Shown here piece by piece: positions 43,083-54,539 of a stretch of 64,000 bases of DNA. Made by a program: the position numbers and the translations under genes. The notes beneath the pieces are model-generated. The model was not told where the DNA came from and did not search any database. It saw nothing but the letters and a program-made list of their open reading frames with translations. The stretch spans positions 248,001-312,000 of the forward strand of contig NZ_RHHP01000001.1 of NCBI RefSeq assembly GCF_003710815.1, given 5' to 3'. How positions within the stretch are numbered: the stretch's first letter is position 1; each line of letters starts with the position of its first letter. This DNA comes from Brevibacillus centrosporus. GTDB taxonomy: Bacteria; Bacillota; Bacilli; Brevibacillales; Brevibacillaceae.

Positions 43083-43364
43083 CTAATCGTAGTATTCCGT
43101 ATCCGCTTGAATCAACTCCACATCAGGATGGTTTTCCACGAAGCGGATCACGGTCTGAACCTCTTTTTGCAAAAAGGACATCTCATTAGCAACGGCAGCG
43201 ATACCCAAAATGGTACGCTGCCACTGCTCGGGGTAAGCCATCTCAGATGCGGAGACATTGAAGCGGTTCCGCATCTTTCCAATCAAGCTCTTGACGATGG
43301 CTCTTTTCTCTTTCAAATTTTGACAAGCGGGCAGAAACAGTTCGATCTGCACACTCGCAATCAT
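43083..43364 (-). CDS. ylxP: DUF503 protein YlxP
   Basis: A 93-residue protein beginning [27 protein letters not shown], the conserved DUF503/YlxP family start. YlxP proteins are small, probably dimeric, and accompany infB and rbfA in Firmicutes; a role in ribosome maturation is suspected. Its ATG overlaps the infB stop as TAATG, so it is translationally coupled, with GGAAGTG upstream inside infB. Confidence 0.92.
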   Translation of the reverse strand: MIASVQIELFLPACQNLKEKRAIVKSLIGKMRNRFNVSASEMAYPEQWQRTILGIAAVANEMSFLQKEVQTVIRFVENHPDVELIQADTEYYD

Positions 43365-45907
43365 TATTGTTTCACTTCCACCATCACGAAGGCTTCGACG
43401 ACGTCGCCCACTTTGAGATCCTGGAAGCGCTCCAGTGTCAGACCGCACTCGTAACCTGCGGCAACATCCTTCGCATCATCCTTGAAGCGTTTCAGTGTAT
43501 CCAGCTTGCCTTCGTAAATCACGATGCCTTCACGGATCAGGCGAGCACCTGCATCGCGGCTCAGCTTGCCTTCTGTAACGTAGCAACCAGCGATGTTACC
43601 GACTTTGGATACTTTGAATACTTCGCGAATCTCAGCTTGACCGATGATGTTCTCTTTGTAAACAGGATCCAGCATCCCTTTCAGAGCTTGCTCGATCTCT
43701 TCGATTACGGTATAGATGACACGGTGCAAGCGAATGTCGATCTTCTCTTGTTCGGCCATGTTGCGCGCATTTGGCTCAGGACGAACGTTGAAGCCGATGA
43801 TGATCGCGTTGGATGCATTTGCCAAGGTCACGTCGGACTCGGTAATGGCACCTGCACCTGTGTGAATGATTTTCACACGCGTACCGTTTACATCGATCTT
43901 TTCCAAAGCACCACGGAGAGCCTCAACAGAACCTTGTACGTCTGCTTTCACAATCAGGTTCAGCTCTTTGATGTCGCCTTCCTGAATTTGTTGGAACAGG
44001 TCGTCCAGAGATACGCGTGCACTTTCACGACGCTCGGATTCACGCTGCTTCGATGCACGAGCTTCCCCGATTGCACGAGCTTTTTTCTCGTCTTCGAAGA
44101 CGCGGAATTGATCTCCTGCTTGAGGAACATCGTTCAAACCAGTGATTTCTACTGGAGTGGATGGGCCTGCTTCTTTCAGACGACGACCTTTGTCGTTCAC
44201 CATGGCACGTACACGGCCATACGCAGAACCTACTACGATTGGATCCCCTACACGCAGCGTCCCTTGTTGAACCAGGATGGTCGCAACTGGTCCGCGGCCT
44301 TTATCCAGCTCAGCTTCCACAACCGTACCGCGGGCACGTTTGTCTGGATTCGCTTTGAGCTCTTGTACTTCGGATACCAGCAGGATGTACTCCAGCAGTT
44401 CCTCGATACCTGTACGCTGTTTCGCAGACAATGGGGAGAAGATCGTGTCGCCGCCCCATTCCTCGGCAACCAGTTCGTACTCCGTCAGCTCTTGCTTGAT
44501 GCGATCGATGTTCGCCTCTGGTTTATCCACTTTATTCACAGCAACGATGATCGGTACATTCGCTGCTTTCGCGTGGCTGATCGCCTCGATGGTTTGTGGC
44601 ATCACACCGTCGTCAGCTGCCACTACGAGAATCGTAATATCTGTAATTTGGGCACCGCGAGCACGCATGGTAGTAAAGGCTGCGTGACCAGGAGTGTCCA
44701 AGAATGTGATTTTCTTCCCTTTGATCTCAACTTGGTAAGCACCAATATGCTGGGTAATACCGCCAGCTTCACCGGCTACTACGTTTGTAGAGCGGATCGC
44801 ATCCAGCAACGTTGTTTTCCCGTGGTCAACGTGACCCATGATCGTAACAACTGGCGGGCGCTCCATCAAGGTTTCAGGAGCATCTACTTCTTCCAGTGTT
44901 TCGAAGTTGGTCTCGTCGATGATGATTTTTTCTTCCACTTCTATGTTGTACTCAGCGCAAATGAGCTCGATGGCATCTTTCTCCAGGTATTGGTTAATCG
45001 TAGCCATGATACCCAAATTAAACAACTTTTTGATGATTTCCGCAGGTTCCTTGCGCAGTTTTAGCGCCAGCTCGTTCACTGTCAAAGAATCTGTGAACGT
45101 GATTTTTGTTGGTGGCTCCAGCACTGGACGCTGTTGTTTTTGTGGTGCACGGTGGTTGTTGCCTCTGCGGTTGTTCTGGTTACGATTGTTTCCTCCGCGG
45201 AAAGGCTGATTCTTCTTGTTGTCTTCAAACGTTTTTTGCGTTTGTGGACCTTTTTTGATCTTCTCGCGTTTTTCAATACCTACGTTGGTTGGGAGTTTCA
45301 CTTTATCTTCAAAGTCTTCTCCGGCGCGAACTTCAGGCTGTGCATTTGCAGTATTTGCACCTGCATTTGCAGCCTGATTTTGTGGACGTTGCTGATTTTG
45401 TTGCGGTCTTGGCGGTCGTTGCTGTTGATTTTGCGGCTGTGGTTTACGGTCATTCGGCTTTGCGGGTTGACTTCTCATATTGTTTGGTCTTCTCTCCTGA
45501 TTCTTCCCCTGATTTTTTCCATTTTGAGGACTCTGCTGATCGGGCCTGTTTCCAGCTGGACGATTGTTGCCCAGGCTGTTACCACCGCGATCACGGTCGG
45601 CCGGGCGTTCAGCTTGTGCTTGCTGCCCTGGCTGCGACTGGGGACGGGATTGTCCTCTGGCTTCATTCTGGCGACGTTGATCGTCTGCTTGTTTCGGTCT
45701 TGCCTCACTTGGCGCGGAGCGTTGTTGTTCTGGCTTGGAACCGCCAGCACGCAGCTTTGCCATGTGATCCTCGATCTTTTTGATCGTGCCTTCTTCCATG
45801 ATACTCATATGATTTGCAACTTCTATATTCAAGCGCTTTAGCAAATTGAGGATTTCCTTACTGCTCATGTTGTGTTGTTTGGCATATTCATACACACGTG
45901 TCTTCAA
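43364..45907 (-). CDS. infB: Translation initiation factor IF-2
   Basis: The 847-residue IF-2 has an N-terminal IF2_N module ([25 protein letters not shown]), a long low-complexity linker (about residues 60-250) dominated by Gln, Asn, Arg and Pro, a second IF2_N-like segment, then the GTPase domain with GHVDHGKTT (about 358-366), DTPGHAAF and NKVDKPEA, and domains II-IV that bind fMet-tRNA. I take the start as TTG at 45907: it gives (M)[10 protein letters not shown] like relatives and GGAAAGGGTG lies eight bases before. It starts 22 bases after ylxQ. Confidence 0.97.
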   Translation of the reverse strand: MKTRVYEYAKQHNMSSKEILNLLKRLNIEVANHMSIMEEGTIKKIEDHMAKLRAGGSKPEQQRSAPSEARPKQADDQRRQNEARGQSRPQSQPGQQAQAERPADRDRGGNSLGNNRPAGNRPDQQSPQNGKNQGKNQERRPNNMRSQPAKPNDRKPQPQNQQQRPPRPQQNQQRPQNQAANAGANTANAQPEVRAGEDFEDKVKLPTNVGIEKREKIKKGPQTQKTFEDNKKNQPFRGGNNRNQNNRRGNNHRAPQKQQRPVLEPPTKITFTDSLTVNELALKLRKEPAEIIKKLFNLGIMATINQYLEKDAIELICAEYNIEVEEKIIIDETNFETLEEVDAPETLMERPPVVTIMGHVDHGKTTLLDAIRSTNVVAGEAGGITQHIGAYQVEIKGKKITFLDTPGHAAFTTMRARGAQITDITILVVAADDGVMPQTIEAISHAKAANVPIIVAVNKVDKPEANIDRIKQELTEYELVAEEWGGDTIFSPLSAKQRTGIEELLEYILLVSEVQELKANPDKRARGTVVEAELDKGRGPVATILVQQGTLRVGDPIVVGSAYGRVRAMVNDKGRRLKEAGPSTPVEITGLNDVPQAGDQFRVFEDEKKARAIGEARASKQRESERRESARVSLDDLFQQIQEGDIKELNLIVKADVQGSVEALRGALEKIDVNGTRVKIIHTGAGAITESDVTLANASNAIIIGFNVRPEPNARNMAEQEKIDIRLHRVIYTVIEEIEQALKGMLDPVYKENIIGQAEIREVFKVSKVGNIAGCYVTEGKLSRDAGARLIREGIVIYEGKLDTLKRFKDDAKDVAAGYECGLTLERFQDLKVGDVVEAFVMVEVKQ

Positions 45908-45929
45908 ATGGACTTCACCCTTTCCTAAG

Positions 45930-46229
45930 TTAGGTGAGCAGACGCTGAATGCTTTCAGCCAACTTCCCATCAGTTACCGCCACTGTGACCCGTCCATCTT
46001 TCCCAATGGCACGGCCCAACTCATGTCGGTCCCCAGTGGTAACACACGAAACACCGTAATAGGAACATTTATCTCTCATTTTTTTGGCAGTATTGTCAGA
46101 TGCATCAGCCGCGAGCAATACCAGATGGGCCTGACCGCTGCGTATGGCAGCTAGTACCTGCTCCTCACCAGTAATTACTTTTCTTGCTCGCATGGCAAGT
46201 CCGAGCAATTGCGCAGCTTTGGGAATCAT
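45930..46229 (-). CDS. ylxQ: L7Ae-family ribosomal protein YlxQ
   Basis: A 99-residue protein of the L7Ae/L30e RNA-binding family ([29 protein letters not shown], then [17 protein letters not shown]). Such proteins bind kink-turn RNA; the B. subtilis product (RplGA) is a k-turn binder of uncertain role. The ATG at 46229 overlaps the ylxR stop as ATGA; an upstream in-frame ATG at 46250 is less usual. Fixed position between ylxR and infB. Confidence 0.93.
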   Translation of the reverse strand: MIPKAAQLLGLAMRARKVITGEEQVLAAIRSGQAHLVLLAADASDNTAKKMRDKCSYYGVSCVTTGDRHELGRAIGKDGRVTVAVTDGKLAESIQRLLT

Positions 46230-46516
46230 TGCCCCATCATCTCCAGCCATTTTTCACGAAATGCATCGTATTTCTCCTGAGTAATGGACATATTCAGTGC
46301 ACGCTCCAGCACTTTTTTCCATTTCCCCGAGGCGAACGCATCTGGTTTCAGACAGCTATCCTGACGGCAGACATAAGTCCCGCGTCCAGCGGCCTTTCCA
46401 GTCAGATCAATCACGATCTCCTCTTCAGGCGTCCGAACCACTCGGATCAATTCCTTCTTCGGAAACATTCCTTGGCAAACGATGCACTTGCGTAAAGGGA
46501 TTTTTTTTTGCTTCAT
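46226..46516 (-). CDS. ylxR: YlxR-family RNA-binding protein (RNase P modulator RnpM)
   Basis: The 96-residue protein has the YlxR pattern: PLRKCIVCQGMFPKKELIRVVR, then GRGTYVCRQDSCLKPDAF. The fold binds RNA, and the B. subtilis member has recently been described as an RNase P-interacting modulator (RnpM), from literature memory. The two Cys pairs (CxxC and CxxxxC) may support structure. Its start is three bases after the nusA stop and the ribosome site is weak, suggesting coupling to nusA. Confidence 0.93.
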   Translation of the reverse strand: MKQKKIPLRKCIVCQGMFPKKELIRVVRTPEEEIVIDLTGKAAGRGTYVCRQDSCLKPDAFASGKWKKVLERALNMSITQEKYDAFREKWLEMMGQ

Positions 46517-46518
46517 GA

Positions 46519-47610
46519 TTATTCGATGTCCGCCCCTTCATCGCCCTCTACTGCTTTTGGATAAGCGATGCCTTCTTGGTCTGCCTGGGACTCACTCTTG
46601 ATATCGATTTTCCATCCAGTGAGCTTGGCTGCCAGACGTGCATTTTGACCGCGCTTGCCAATCGCCAAGGACAATTGGTAATCAGGTACAATGACACGGG
46701 TCACTTTCTCAGCCGCGTTCACTTCTACGTGGAGAACTTTTGCAGGGCTAAGTGCGTTTGCCACATATTCAGCCGGATCCTCGGACCAACGAACGATGTC
46801 GATCTTCTCACCTTTAAGCTCGGTTACGATCGTCTGTACGCGCATACCTTTTGGACCTACGCACGCTCCGACTGGGTCAACGTCTGCATTGATGGAATGG
46901 ACGGCAATCTTGGAACGGTCTCCCGCTTCACGAGCGACAGATTTAATCTCCACGACACCATCGTAAATTTCAGGAACCTCGAGCTCAAACAGTCGCTTCA
47001 GCAAACCCGGATGTGTACGAGAAACGACGATTTGCGGTCCCTTGGTTGTTTTTTCTACCTTGATGATATATGCCTTCACGCGGTCTTGTGACTTGAACTC
47101 TTCGGATGGCATTTTTTCCGTGATCGGCATAACCGCTTCCGCTTTACCCAGATCGATATAGTAATTGCGTGCATCCATACGCTGAACAACACCTGTTACG
47201 ATATCGTCTTCGCGCTCGATAAACTCGCTATAAATCAATCCGCGCTCTGCTTCGCGAATGCGCTGTGTCACGACTTGCTTTGCCGTTTGAGCAGCAATTC
47301 GCCCGAAATCACGAGGAGTTACTTCAATTTCAACAATATCCTCAAGACGGAAATTCGGATCGATTTCTTGTGCTGCTTCCTGAGAAATCTCGAGGCGTGG
47401 ATCCAGTACCTCTTCCACTACATTTTTCCGCGCATACACGCGCACAGTTCCCGAATGACGATTTACATCCACCCGTACGTTTTGGGCCGAATTAAAATTT
47501 CTTTTGTATCCAGAGATCAGTGCTGCTTCGATTGCCTCAATCAGTACGTCTTTGGTGATGCCTTTCTCTCTTTCAATGGCTTCTAGAGCCTCGATAAAAT
47601 CGCCGTTCAT
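46519..47610 (-). CDS. nusA: Transcription termination/antitermination protein NusA
   Basis: NusA, 363 residues, binds RNA polymerase and nascent RNA and promotes pausing and termination. It shows the N-terminal RNAP-binding domain (EALEAIEREKGITKDVLIEAIEAAL), an S1 domain (about residues 135-200), and two KH domains (DPVGACVGPKGMRVQTIVTEL; LSLAIGKRGQNARLAAKLTGW). Without the acidic repeats of E. coli, the length is usual for Firmicutes. It follows rimP by 42 bases. The leader terminator before rimP is a candidate target for NusA feedback. Confidence 0.98.
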   Translation of the reverse strand: MNGDFIEALEAIEREKGITKDVLIEAIEAALISGYKRNFNSAQNVRVDVNRHSGTVRVYARKNVVEEVLDPRLEISQEAAQEIDPNFRLEDIVEIEVTPRDFGRIAAQTAKQVVTQRIREAERGLIYSEFIEREDDIVTGVVQRMDARNYYIDLGKAEAVMPITEKMPSEEFKSQDRVKAYIIKVEKTTKGPQIVVSRTHPGLLKRLFELEVPEIYDGVVEIKSVAREAGDRSKIAVHSINADVDPVGACVGPKGMRVQTIVTELKGEKIDIVRWSEDPAEYVANALSPAKVLHVEVNAAEKVTRVIVPDYQLSLAIGKRGQNARLAAKLTGWKIDIKSESQADQEGIAYPKAVEGDEGADIE

Positions 47611-47652
47611 GACTTTCGTTGCCTCCTCCTTTACTTACCACCGGCCAGACTA

Positions 47653-48111
47653 TTAAAAGACGATTGCCATACGGGCCGTGTCAATCTGCTCCTGTGTAAT
47701 CACGTACGTCTTTTTCGCTTCCTTAACTGTCAACTTACCGTCCTCAAAGGATATGAGTTCGCCCTCGAACACGCTTGCTCCTTCTATTGGCTCTTTTGTT
47801 GTGATGTGAACGTGTCGACCGACAGCCTTCTCGAAATCTTTGTCTTTTCGGAGCGGGCGTTCTGCACCAGGCGAAGAAACTTCCAAGAAATATGCAGTAG
47901 GGATCGGATCCACTTCATCTAATATTTGGCTAAGCTTCTCGCTGACAAGGGCGCAGTCATCGATGTCGATGTTGCCAGTTTCATTGTCGATAAACACGCG
48001 CAGAAACCAGTTGCTGCCTTCCTTCTTGTACTCAATATCAACTAGTTCCAGACCCAATTCGTCAACAATGGGCGTGACCAGTTCGGTGACGATGTCCGTT
48101 ACCTTGCTCAA
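47653..48111 (-). CDS. rimP: Ribosome maturation factor RimP
   Basis: RimP, 152 residues, helps assemble the 30S subunit. It has the N-terminal alpha/beta domain ([31 protein letters not shown]) and the SH3-like C-terminal domain. Start: a TTG at 48111, seven bases after GGAGG, gives (M)[11 protein letters not shown]; an in-frame ATG at 48189 would place the leader hairpin within the coding region and add an unrelated 26-residue tail, so I reject it. It is the first gene of the nusA-infB operon. Confidence 0.96.
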   Translation of the reverse strand: MSKVTDIVTELVTPIVDELGLELVDIEYKKEGSNWFLRVFIDNETGNIDIDDCALVSEKLSQILDEVDPIPTAYFLEVSSPGAERPLRKDKDFEKAVGRHVHITTKEPIEGASVFEGELISFEDGKLTVKEAKKTYVITQEQIDTARMAIVF

Positions 48112-48149
48112 GCAAGTACCTCCTTCTCGTATGAACCCTGAGGTGTAAC

Positions 48150-48177
48150 CAGAAAGAAAGAGTGGGTTTCCCCACTC
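48150..48177 (-). terminator. Terminator-like hairpin in the rimP-nusA leader
   Basis: GAGTGGG/CCCACTC, seven pairs with a four-base loop, followed by an interrupted U-run TTTCTTTCT on the minus strand. It lies about 40 bases after the probable start of transcription and 39 bases before the rimP start. Its weak tract is what is expected for a NusA-dependent terminator, and NusA autoregulation at this place has been described in B. subtilis. Confidence 0.6.
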
Positions 48178-48216
48178 TCGATCTGTCATGCGTATAAAAC
48201 CAGTATTTCCAAAAAA

Positions 48217-48245
48217 ATTATAGCATAAGCGCCCTTCCCTGACAA
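48217..48245 (-). promoter_or_regulatory. Sigma-A promoter of the rimP-nusA-infB operon
   Basis: TTGTCA (48240-48245), 17 bases, TATAAT (48217-48222) with an extended TATGC before it on the minus strand. The -10 is perfect and the -35 differs by one base. Confidence 0.8.
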
Positions 48246-48278
48246 CCTTTGGATGAGGGCACCCCTCTTGACACCTGA

Positions 48279-51200
48279 TTAGAACAAGGATAGCTGGTTG
48301 GATTCAGGCAATCCTTTGAGAGCTCCTTGCTCCTCCAAATACTCCAAAATAGTCTTGGAGATCTTGGAACGAGACAGCAAATCCTCCTTGGAGAGGAACT
48401 CTCCTTGCTGCCGTGCTTCCACGATACTGAGCGCAGCGTTGGTACCCAGACCTGGCAACGCATTAAACGGAGCAATGAGCGAATCTCCGTCGATCAGGAA
48501 GCGTGTCGCGTCAGAGGCGTACAGATCCACATTGGCAAAACGGAAGCCGCGCTCGACCATCTCCAGGGCCATCTCCAATACGGTCAGCAGCGCCTTCTCT
48601 TTCGGCAGAGCGTCGTGTCCTTTGCCCTCGATCTCTTCGATCTTCTGGCGAATAGCCGCAGAGCCTTTAACCATCAACGGGATATCGAAGTCATCCGCCC
48701 GTACCGTGAAGTAGGTCGCGTAAAACTCCAGCGGGCGATGCACCTTAAAGTACGCGATCCGTACCGCCATCATGACGTAGGCAGTCGCGTGGGCTTTCGG
48801 GAACATGTATTTAATCCGTTGGCAAGACTGGATGTACCATTCAGGAACGTTGTTATTGCGCATCTCTTCCTGATCTTCCTCCGGCACGCCTTTTCCTTTC
48901 CGCACCGACTCCATGATCTTGAAGGCACGGGAAGGCTCCAGACCTTTGTAGATCAAATACACCATGATGTCGTCACGACAACCAATTACATCAGGAAGCT
49001 TACATGTTCCATTGCGAATCAAATCCTGTGCATTGTTCAGCCAAACGTCCGTTCCGTGTGACAGACCCGAAATCTGAACCAGCTCGGCGAACGTGGTCGG
49101 CTTCGTATCCTCAAGCATCTGACGTACGAATTTGGTACCGAACTCTGGAATTCCCAAAGTCCCCATATTCGTACCGATTTGCTCAGGTGCCACACCCAAT
49201 GCTTCCGTGGAACTAAAGATCGACATCGTCTTCTTGTCATCGAGCGGGATCGTTTTTGGATCCATGCCCGTCAAGTCTTGCAGCATTCGGATGACTGTCG
49301 GATCGTCGTGTCCCAGAATATCGAGTTTGAGCAAGTTGTCATGAATGGAGTGGAAGTCGAAATGCGTCGTGCGCCATTCCGATTCATTGTCATCAGCCGG
49401 AAACTGGATCGGACAGAAATCTTCAATTTCCATATAGTCAGGCACTACAATGATCCCGCCCGGGTGCTGACCTGTCGTTCTTTTTACACCTGTGCAGCCG
49501 TTCACGATCCTTGAGACCTCTGCATTTCGCAGTGTCATCTTGCGCTCATCGGCGTACTTTCGCACATAGCCGTAAGCGGTCTTCTCTGCGACCGTACCAA
49601 TCGTTCCTGCACGATAGACATAATCGGCTCCGAAAAGCTCCTGCGTGTACTTATGCGCTCGCGGCTGGTAGTCACCAGAGAAGTTCAAGTCAATATCCGG
49701 TACCTTGTCTCCTTTAAAGCCCAGGAACGTTTCAAACGGAATGTCCTGCCCATCTTTTTCGTAGCTTGTGCTACAAGACGGACATTCTTTGTCTGGCAAG
49801 TCGAATCCGGAAGCAATCGATCCATCCGTGATAAATTCACTATGCTTGCAGTTCGGACAACGGTAATGCGGTGGCAGAGGATTTACCTCGGTAATGTCGG
49901 ACATGGTCGCGACAAAGGAGGAACCTACCGATCCCCGTGAACCTACCAGATAGCCGTCTCGCAACGACTTTGTCACCAAGCGCTGGGAAATCAAATAGAT
50001 AACACCGAACCCGTGCTTGATGATACTGGTTAACTCTTTTTCCAGTCGATGTTCTACCAACTCAGGCAGCGGATCGCCATAGAGCCTTTTTGCTTTGTCA
50101 TAGCACATTTGCCGCAGCTCATCATCGGCTCCCTCGATGACGGGTGTGTAGAGCTTGTCTGGAATCGGACTTACATCCTCGATCATATCTGCGATCGCAT
50201 TCGTATTTTTTATAACGACTTCGTGTGCAGTCTCTTCCCCGAGGAAAGAGAACGCCTCCAGCATCTCATCTGTCGTATGCAAATAAAGTGGTGGCTGGTT
50301 TCCTGCAGTTGGGTCCCCTTTGGAAAGCAAAAAGACATCTCGGAAGATTTCATCCTGCGGGTTGAGGAAATGCACATCCCCCGTCGCGACTACGAGCTTG
50401 CCGAGCTCCTTTCCCATCTGGACGATGTTTCGGTGGTACCCTTTCATCGTCTCGAGGCTTGGGATTTCCTCGTTGCGCAGCAATGGCGAGTAATGGGCGA
50501 TCGGCTGCAGCTCCAGGTAATCGTAGAACGAAGCTACTTCCTTCAGCTCCTCCGGCGATTTCCCGCGCAAAATGGCCTGCATCAGCTCGCCGTCCTTGCA
50601 CGCCGTACCGATCAGTAGACCGTCCCTATACTTCGTCAGCTGACTGCGCTGGATCCGTGGCCATCTATAGAAGGTTTCGACGTGAGAGCGACTCACCAGC
50701 TTGTAGAGGTTTTTCAATCCCTCTTTGTTTTTCACGAGGATCGTCGCATGGAATGGACGACCGCTTTTATAGTCCGCTTCTGCATTGCTCTGTTCATTTA
50801 ACTGCGCCAACGTCTTGATCTGCGCTTCCTTGATGTCTTTGAGCATCTGCTGGAAGACATGCGCCAGCGCAACCGTATCGTCCAACGCGCGGTGAGCATT
50901 GATCAGTTCTACATTGAATTTTTTTGCGAGACTGCCCAGCCGATAGTTGCGCATACCTTTGTACATCATCCGCGCAAGGGGCAGCGTATCCAGGAAGGCA
51001 TTGTTCCAAGGCTCCATGCCGATCCGTTTCGCGCAGGCATTGATAAACGCCTTATCGAACTCGGCGTTGTGAGCGACCAGAATCGCATTTCCGGTGAATT
51101 CCTTAAACTGGCGAAGCACGACATCCAAGGTGTCTTTGCCGCGCAGCATCTCATTGGTAATCCCCGTGATCTCGGTTGTTTTCGGTCCAATCTCCAGCTG

Positions 51201-52583
51201 AGGGTCGATCAGTTCCGTCCACTCTGCGACAATCTCGCTCCCTTTCATCTTCACCGCAGCGATTTCGATAATGGTATGCTCGGCTGCGTTCAAGCCGGTC
51301 GTCTCCGTGTCAAAGACGACGTATTCCGTATTCTCATCAATCGGAATGTTGTTATCTGCCGTCAAATTGTAGACGATATCAATCCCGTCCTCGATGACGT
51401 ACGCTTCCATCCCCAAAATGCACTTGATGTTATTTTTCTTGGCAACTGAATAAGCCTCCGGAAATGCCTGTACGACTCCGTGGTCAGTAATGGCAATCGC
51501 CGGGTGTCCCCATTTCGCCGCTGTAGAAACGAGCGATTTTACGGACGCTACCGCATCCAGAGCACTCATAGGTGTATGGCAATGCAGCTCAACACGTTTT
51601 TCTTCTGCCGTATCTCGGCGTACGACTTGCTCGATCTGATTGAGATCGTTCGCATTCATCACCAGATCGCGAATGAACGTATCATGCTGTACGCTTCCTC
51701 GCACCCTGACCCACATACCATCCTTCAGAGCCTCCAGCATCTTGACGTCTTCCTTATCGCGGGAAAACATTTTGACGGTAAGCGAATCTGTGTAGTCAGA
51801 GATGTTAAAGGTAAGCAAATGGCGACCGCTTCGCAGCTCTTTTACTTCCACGTTGAACACGGCACCTTGGATGACTATCCGGCGCTCCTCATCCTGAATC
51901 TCACAGATCGGAATAGGGGCATCCTTAATTTCATACCCCATCATCAGAGTCGTAATGGCCTCTGTCTTATCAGCAGACTTGGCCTCCTGCGCAGCGGCAG
52001 TCATGACGACCTCGACCAGCGCTCTCTCTTCCTCGCTGCGCTGTTCAACGAAAGCCTTGTACGCTTCATCACTCTCTTCCTGATGGAACGTAAAACGCGG
52101 AGAAGTGTCGGTCGTCTTCTGAAAAACGGCGAGCAGTTCGCTGTCCGCTTTTTTTCTTTTGGCCACTTCTACCGTCATATCGGTAGGCAAGTAGATTTTT
52201 ACTTCTTGCTGCGCGACCTCTTTTTTCGCTGTACGCATCGTGACAGCCAGTGAATTCAAGGCCGGCTCGACACGTGCAAGCACAACATCCCAGTACTCAT
52301 TTACGATTTGCTCCAAAGGTGGTTTCTGCCCATATCGAAAACTGGCATCTACTTTCGCCAGATGGGAAAAGGTCTGCGTCAGCCTCTGTGTGAACGCATG
52401 AAAGACCTCCGCAGGCAGCATCCTGGGAAGCGTAAAACGAAATACCCACTCACGATTTTGCTTGTACAGCTCCAGCTTATCAATCTGTCCGTCCTGAAAA
52501 AAACGTTCCACCCATTCTGCGGGAAGCTCCATTTGCTTCACCAGCAGGGCGAACCGTTGCTTTTGCTCTTGTGTACGGTCCAC
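48279..52583 (-). CDS. polC: DNA polymerase III PolC-type alpha subunit
   Basis: PolC is the replicative polymerase of low-GC Gram-positives. The 1434-residue protein (B. subtilis 1437) has N-terminal and OB domains, a PHP domain opening at HCHT (about residue 334), the proofreading 3'-5' exonuclease inserted in it ([21 protein letters not shown], about 423-443), the finger/palm polymerase core with [12 protein letters not shown], and the C-terminal domain. A zinc-type cluster CPNCKHSEF...CPSC lies near residue 935. The start is GTG at 52583 after GGGGGTGG; an in-frame ATG at 52658 would read through the proS terminator and is rejected. Confidence 0.98.
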   Translation of the reverse strand: MDRTQEQKQRFALLVKQMELPAEWVERFFQDGQIDKLELYKQNREWVFRFTLPRMLPAEVFHAFTQRLTQTFSHLAKVDASFRYGQKPPLEQIVNEYWDVVLARVEPALNSLAVTMRTAKKEVAQQEVKIYLPTDMTVEVAKRKKADSELLAVFQKTTDTSPRFTFHQEESDEAYKAFVEQRSEEERALVEVVMTAAAQEAKSADKTEAITTLMMGYEIKDAPIPICEIQDEERRIVIQGAVFNVEVKELRSGRHLLTFNISDYTDSLTVKMFSRDKEDVKMLEALKDGMWVRVRGSVQHDTFIRDLVMNANDLNQIEQVVRRDTAEEKRVELHCHTPMSALDAVASVKSLVSTAAKWGHPAIAITDHGVVQAFPEAYSVAKKNNIKCILGMEAYVIEDGIDIVYNLTADNNIPIDENTEYVVFDTETTGLNAAEHTIIEIAAVKMKGSEIVAEWTELIDPQLEIGPKTTEITGITNEMLRGKDTLDVVLRQFKEFTGNAILVAHNAEFDKAFINACAKRIGMEPWNNAFLDTLPLARMMYKGMRNYRLGSLAKKFNVELINAHRALDDTVALAHVFQQMLKDIKEAQIKTLAQLNEQSNAEADYKSGRPFHATILVKNKEGLKNLYKLVSRSHVETFYRWPRIQRSQLTKYRDGLLIGTACKDGELMQAILRGKSPEELKEVASFYDYLELQPIAHYSPLLRNEEIPSLETMKGYHRNIVQMGKELGKLVVATGDVHFLNPQDEIFRDVFLLSKGDPTAGNQPPLYLHTTDEMLEAFSFLGEETAHEVVIKNTNAIADMIEDVSPIPDKLYTPVIEGADDELRQMCYDKAKRLYGDPLPELVEHRLEKELTSIIKHGFGVIYLISQRLVTKSLRDGYLVGSRGSVGSSFVATMSDITEVNPLPPHYRCPNCKHSEFITDGSIASGFDLPDKECPSCSTSYEKDGQDIPFETFLGFKGDKVPDIDLNFSGDYQPRAHKYTQELFGADYVYRAGTIGTVAEKTAYGYVRKYADERKMTLRNAEVSRIVNGCTGVKRTTGQHPGGIIVVPDYMEIEDFCPIQFPADDNESEWRTTHFDFHSIHDNLLKLDILGHDDPTVIRMLQDLTGMDPKTIPLDDKKTMSIFSSTEALGVAPEQIGTNMGTLGIPEFGTKFVRQMLEDTKPTTFAELVQISGLSHGTDVWLNNAQDLIRNGTCKLPDVIGCRDDIMVYLIYKGLEPSRAFKIMESVRKGKGVPEEDQEEMRNNNVPEWYIQSCQRIKYMFPKAHATAYVMMAVRIAYFKVHRPLEFYATYFTVRADDFDIPLMVKGSAAIRQKIEEIEGKGHDALPKEKALLTVLEMALEMVERGFRFANVDLYASDATRFLIDGDSLIAPFNALPGLGTNAALSIVEARQQGEFLSKEDLLSRSKISKTILEYLEEQGALKGLPESNQLSLF

Positions 52584-52604
52584 GGCTTTCCCACCCCCTA
52601 AAAC

Positions 52605-52639
52605 AAGAAAAAGAGGCACTCCCGTTGCATCAGGGGAGT
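52605..52639 (-). terminator. Intrinsic terminator of proS
   Basis: ACTCCC/GGGAGT with a ten-base loop, then GCCTCTTTTTCTTG on the minus strand, about 45 bases after the proS stop. Confidence 0.6.
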
Positions 52640-52683
52640 ACCCCGTAAATTTCGACAAAATCCCTCTTTATTCCTGCTGTCAA

Positions 52684-54432
52684 TTACACTCCGAACAGTT
52701 CGGCTCCCGTGCGGTCAACGCGGGCCAGCAAAGCTTTGACTTCGCTCGCGATTTCGTCCAGCTTGACATGAACGGTCTCTCCGGTTTTCCGTACGCGAAT
52801 TTCTACAGTGCCTTCCTCTGCAGCCTTGTCGGAAACCGTAATGCGCAGCGGCAATCCGATCAGGTCAGCATCCTTGAACTTCACACCTGCGCGCTCAGGG
52901 CGGTCGTCAAACAATACTTCCACGCCTGCTTTGCGCAATGCTTCTGTGATTTGTTCACTGGTCTGACGTTGCTCTTCTACTTTAACATTGACCGGAATGA
53001 CATGCACGTGGAAAGGTGCTACAGCTACTGGCCAAATGATCCCATTTTCATCGTTGTTTTGCTCGATGACTGCTGCAATCGTACGGGATACCCCGATGCC
53101 GTAGCAGCCCATGATCATTGGCTGGCTTCTTCCATTTTCATCGAGGAAGGTAGCCCCCAGCGCTGTCGAGTATTTCGTTCCGAGCTTAAAGACATGGCCG
53201 ACTTCTACACCGCGGGCAAACTTGATCGCTCCGCCAGTACGTGGGCAAACGTCTTCTTCCGTAATATTGCGAAGGTCAGCATAGCGGGATACCGTGTAAT
53301 CACGACCTGGTTTAACATGTTGAATATGGTAGTCTGTTTCGTTAGCCCCTACTACACCATCGAAAACGTCTTGAACGTTGTTGTCCGCGATGATTTCCAC
53401 TTTTTCGTTGTCAAGGCCAACGGGTCCAACAAAGCCTGCTGGAGCACCTGTTACGGACAAGATATCCGCTTCTGTCGCCAATCCAACGATGGTTGCATCG
53501 TACAGATTTTTCAGCTTTACTTCGTTGAGCTCGTGATCTCCACGAACGAGTACCATGACCAGTTTGTCGTCTACCCGATAGAGCAGGCTTTTGACAATTT
53601 GCTTCGCTTCGATCTGAAGCGCTTTTGTCAATTGCTCGATCGTTTTGACACCAGGGGTATGCAGTTTTTCAGGCACCGGAGTTTCAGTCGCAGGCTTCGC
53701 TGCTGGCTGGTAAACGACTTCTGCTTTCTCCAGGTTCGCGGCAAAATCGCCTTCTTCGGAGTAGGCAATAGTGTCTTCGCCGATATCACACAGAGCCATG
53801 AATTCATACGTGCCCTTACCGCCGATGGCACCGGCATCTGCTTCAACTGCGCGGAAGTTTAACCCAACGCGAGTGAAGATGTTGGTATAGGCATCGTACA
53901 TCGCTCGGAAGTTGCGATCCAAGCCTTCCTGAGTCGTATCAAAGGAATACGCATCCTTCATGATAAACTCACGGCAGCGGATCAACCCGAAGCGAGGGCG
54001 AACCTCATCACGGAACTTGGTTTGGATCTGGTAAAGGTTGATTGGCAGCTTTTTGTACGAGTTGATTTCATCACGCACAAGGCTGGTGATGACTTCCTCG
54101 TGGGTCGGCCCCAACGCAAAGGAACGGTCATGACGATCGCGCAGACGAACCAGCTCTGGTCCATACACATCCCAACGACCGGTTTGATGCCACAGCTCTG
54201 CTGGCTGCATAGCTGGCATTAAAAGCTCCTGACCGCCAGCGTTGTTCATCTCTTCACGCACGATGGCTTGGATTTTGTGCAGGGTGCGGAGTGCGAGCGG
54301 CAGGTAGGTATAAATACCGGATGCCAGCTGGCGGGCCATACCGGCACGGAGCAGCAGCTTGTGGCTGGCAATCTCCGCATCAGCAGGCACTTCCCGCAGG
54401 GTAGGAATCAACATTTGGCTTTGCTTCAACAC
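52684..54432 (-). CDS. proS: Prolyl-tRNA synthetase
   Basis: ProRS of the bacterial type, 582 residues: class II catalytic core with [11 protein letters not shown], motif 2 [25 protein letters not shown], the Ybak-like editing insertion (about residues 225-400) and motif 3 [17 protein letters not shown], then the anticodon-binding domain. It starts with GTG at 54432, eight bases after GGAGG. No T-box leader was found in the 107 bases before it, and a hairpin alone is present. Usual neighbours rseP/ispG upstream and polC downstream. Confidence 0.97.
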   Translation of the reverse strand: MLKQSQMLIPTLREVPADAEIASHKLLLRAGMARQLASGIYTYLPLALRTLHKIQAIVREEMNNAGGQELLMPAMQPAELWHQTGRWDVYGPELVRLRDRHDRSFALGPTHEEVITSLVRDEINSYKKLPINLYQIQTKFRDEVRPRFGLIRCREFIMKDAYSFDTTQEGLDRNFRAMYDAYTNIFTRVGLNFRAVEADAGAIGGKGTYEFMALCDIGEDTIAYSEEGDFAANLEKAEVVYQPAAKPATETPVPEKLHTPGVKTIEQLTKALQIEAKQIVKSLLYRVDDKLVMVLVRGDHELNEVKLKNLYDATIVGLATEADILSVTGAPAGFVGPVGLDNEKVEIIADNNVQDVFDGVVGANETDYHIQHVKPGRDYTVSRYADLRNITEEDVCPRTGGAIKFARGVEVGHVFKLGTKYSTALGATFLDENGRSQPMIMGCYGIGVSRTIAAVIEQNNDENGIIWPVAVAPFHVHVIPVNVKVEEQRQTSEQITEALRKAGVEVLFDDRPERAGVKFKDADLIGLPLRITVSDKAAEEGTVEIRVRKTGETVHVKLDEIASEVKALLARVDRTGAELFGV

Positions 54433-54539
54433 GTGCGTGTCCTCCTTAATGCTTATAAAAACCCTCTACCGCGGCCTGTGACCATCAGTAGCGGAAAGTT
54501 TCACTTCGCTCATACTCGTGTAGATTAGAAGCGATCTAC

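Noticed and set aside
43367..45064. Plus-strand frame of 565 codons opposite infB
   Set aside because: Cys/Phe-rich translation with no recognisable domain, exactly antisense to a conserved gene.
52584..52658. N-terminal extension of PolC
   Set aside because: It would run through the proS terminator; GTG 52583 has the ribosome site and matches family length.
54433..54539. Possible T-box before proS
   Set aside because: The CCGCGG and GGTAGAGGG pieces recall a T-box, but the gap is only 107 bases and lacks the specifier stem, the AGGGTGGNACCGCG box and a proper terminator.
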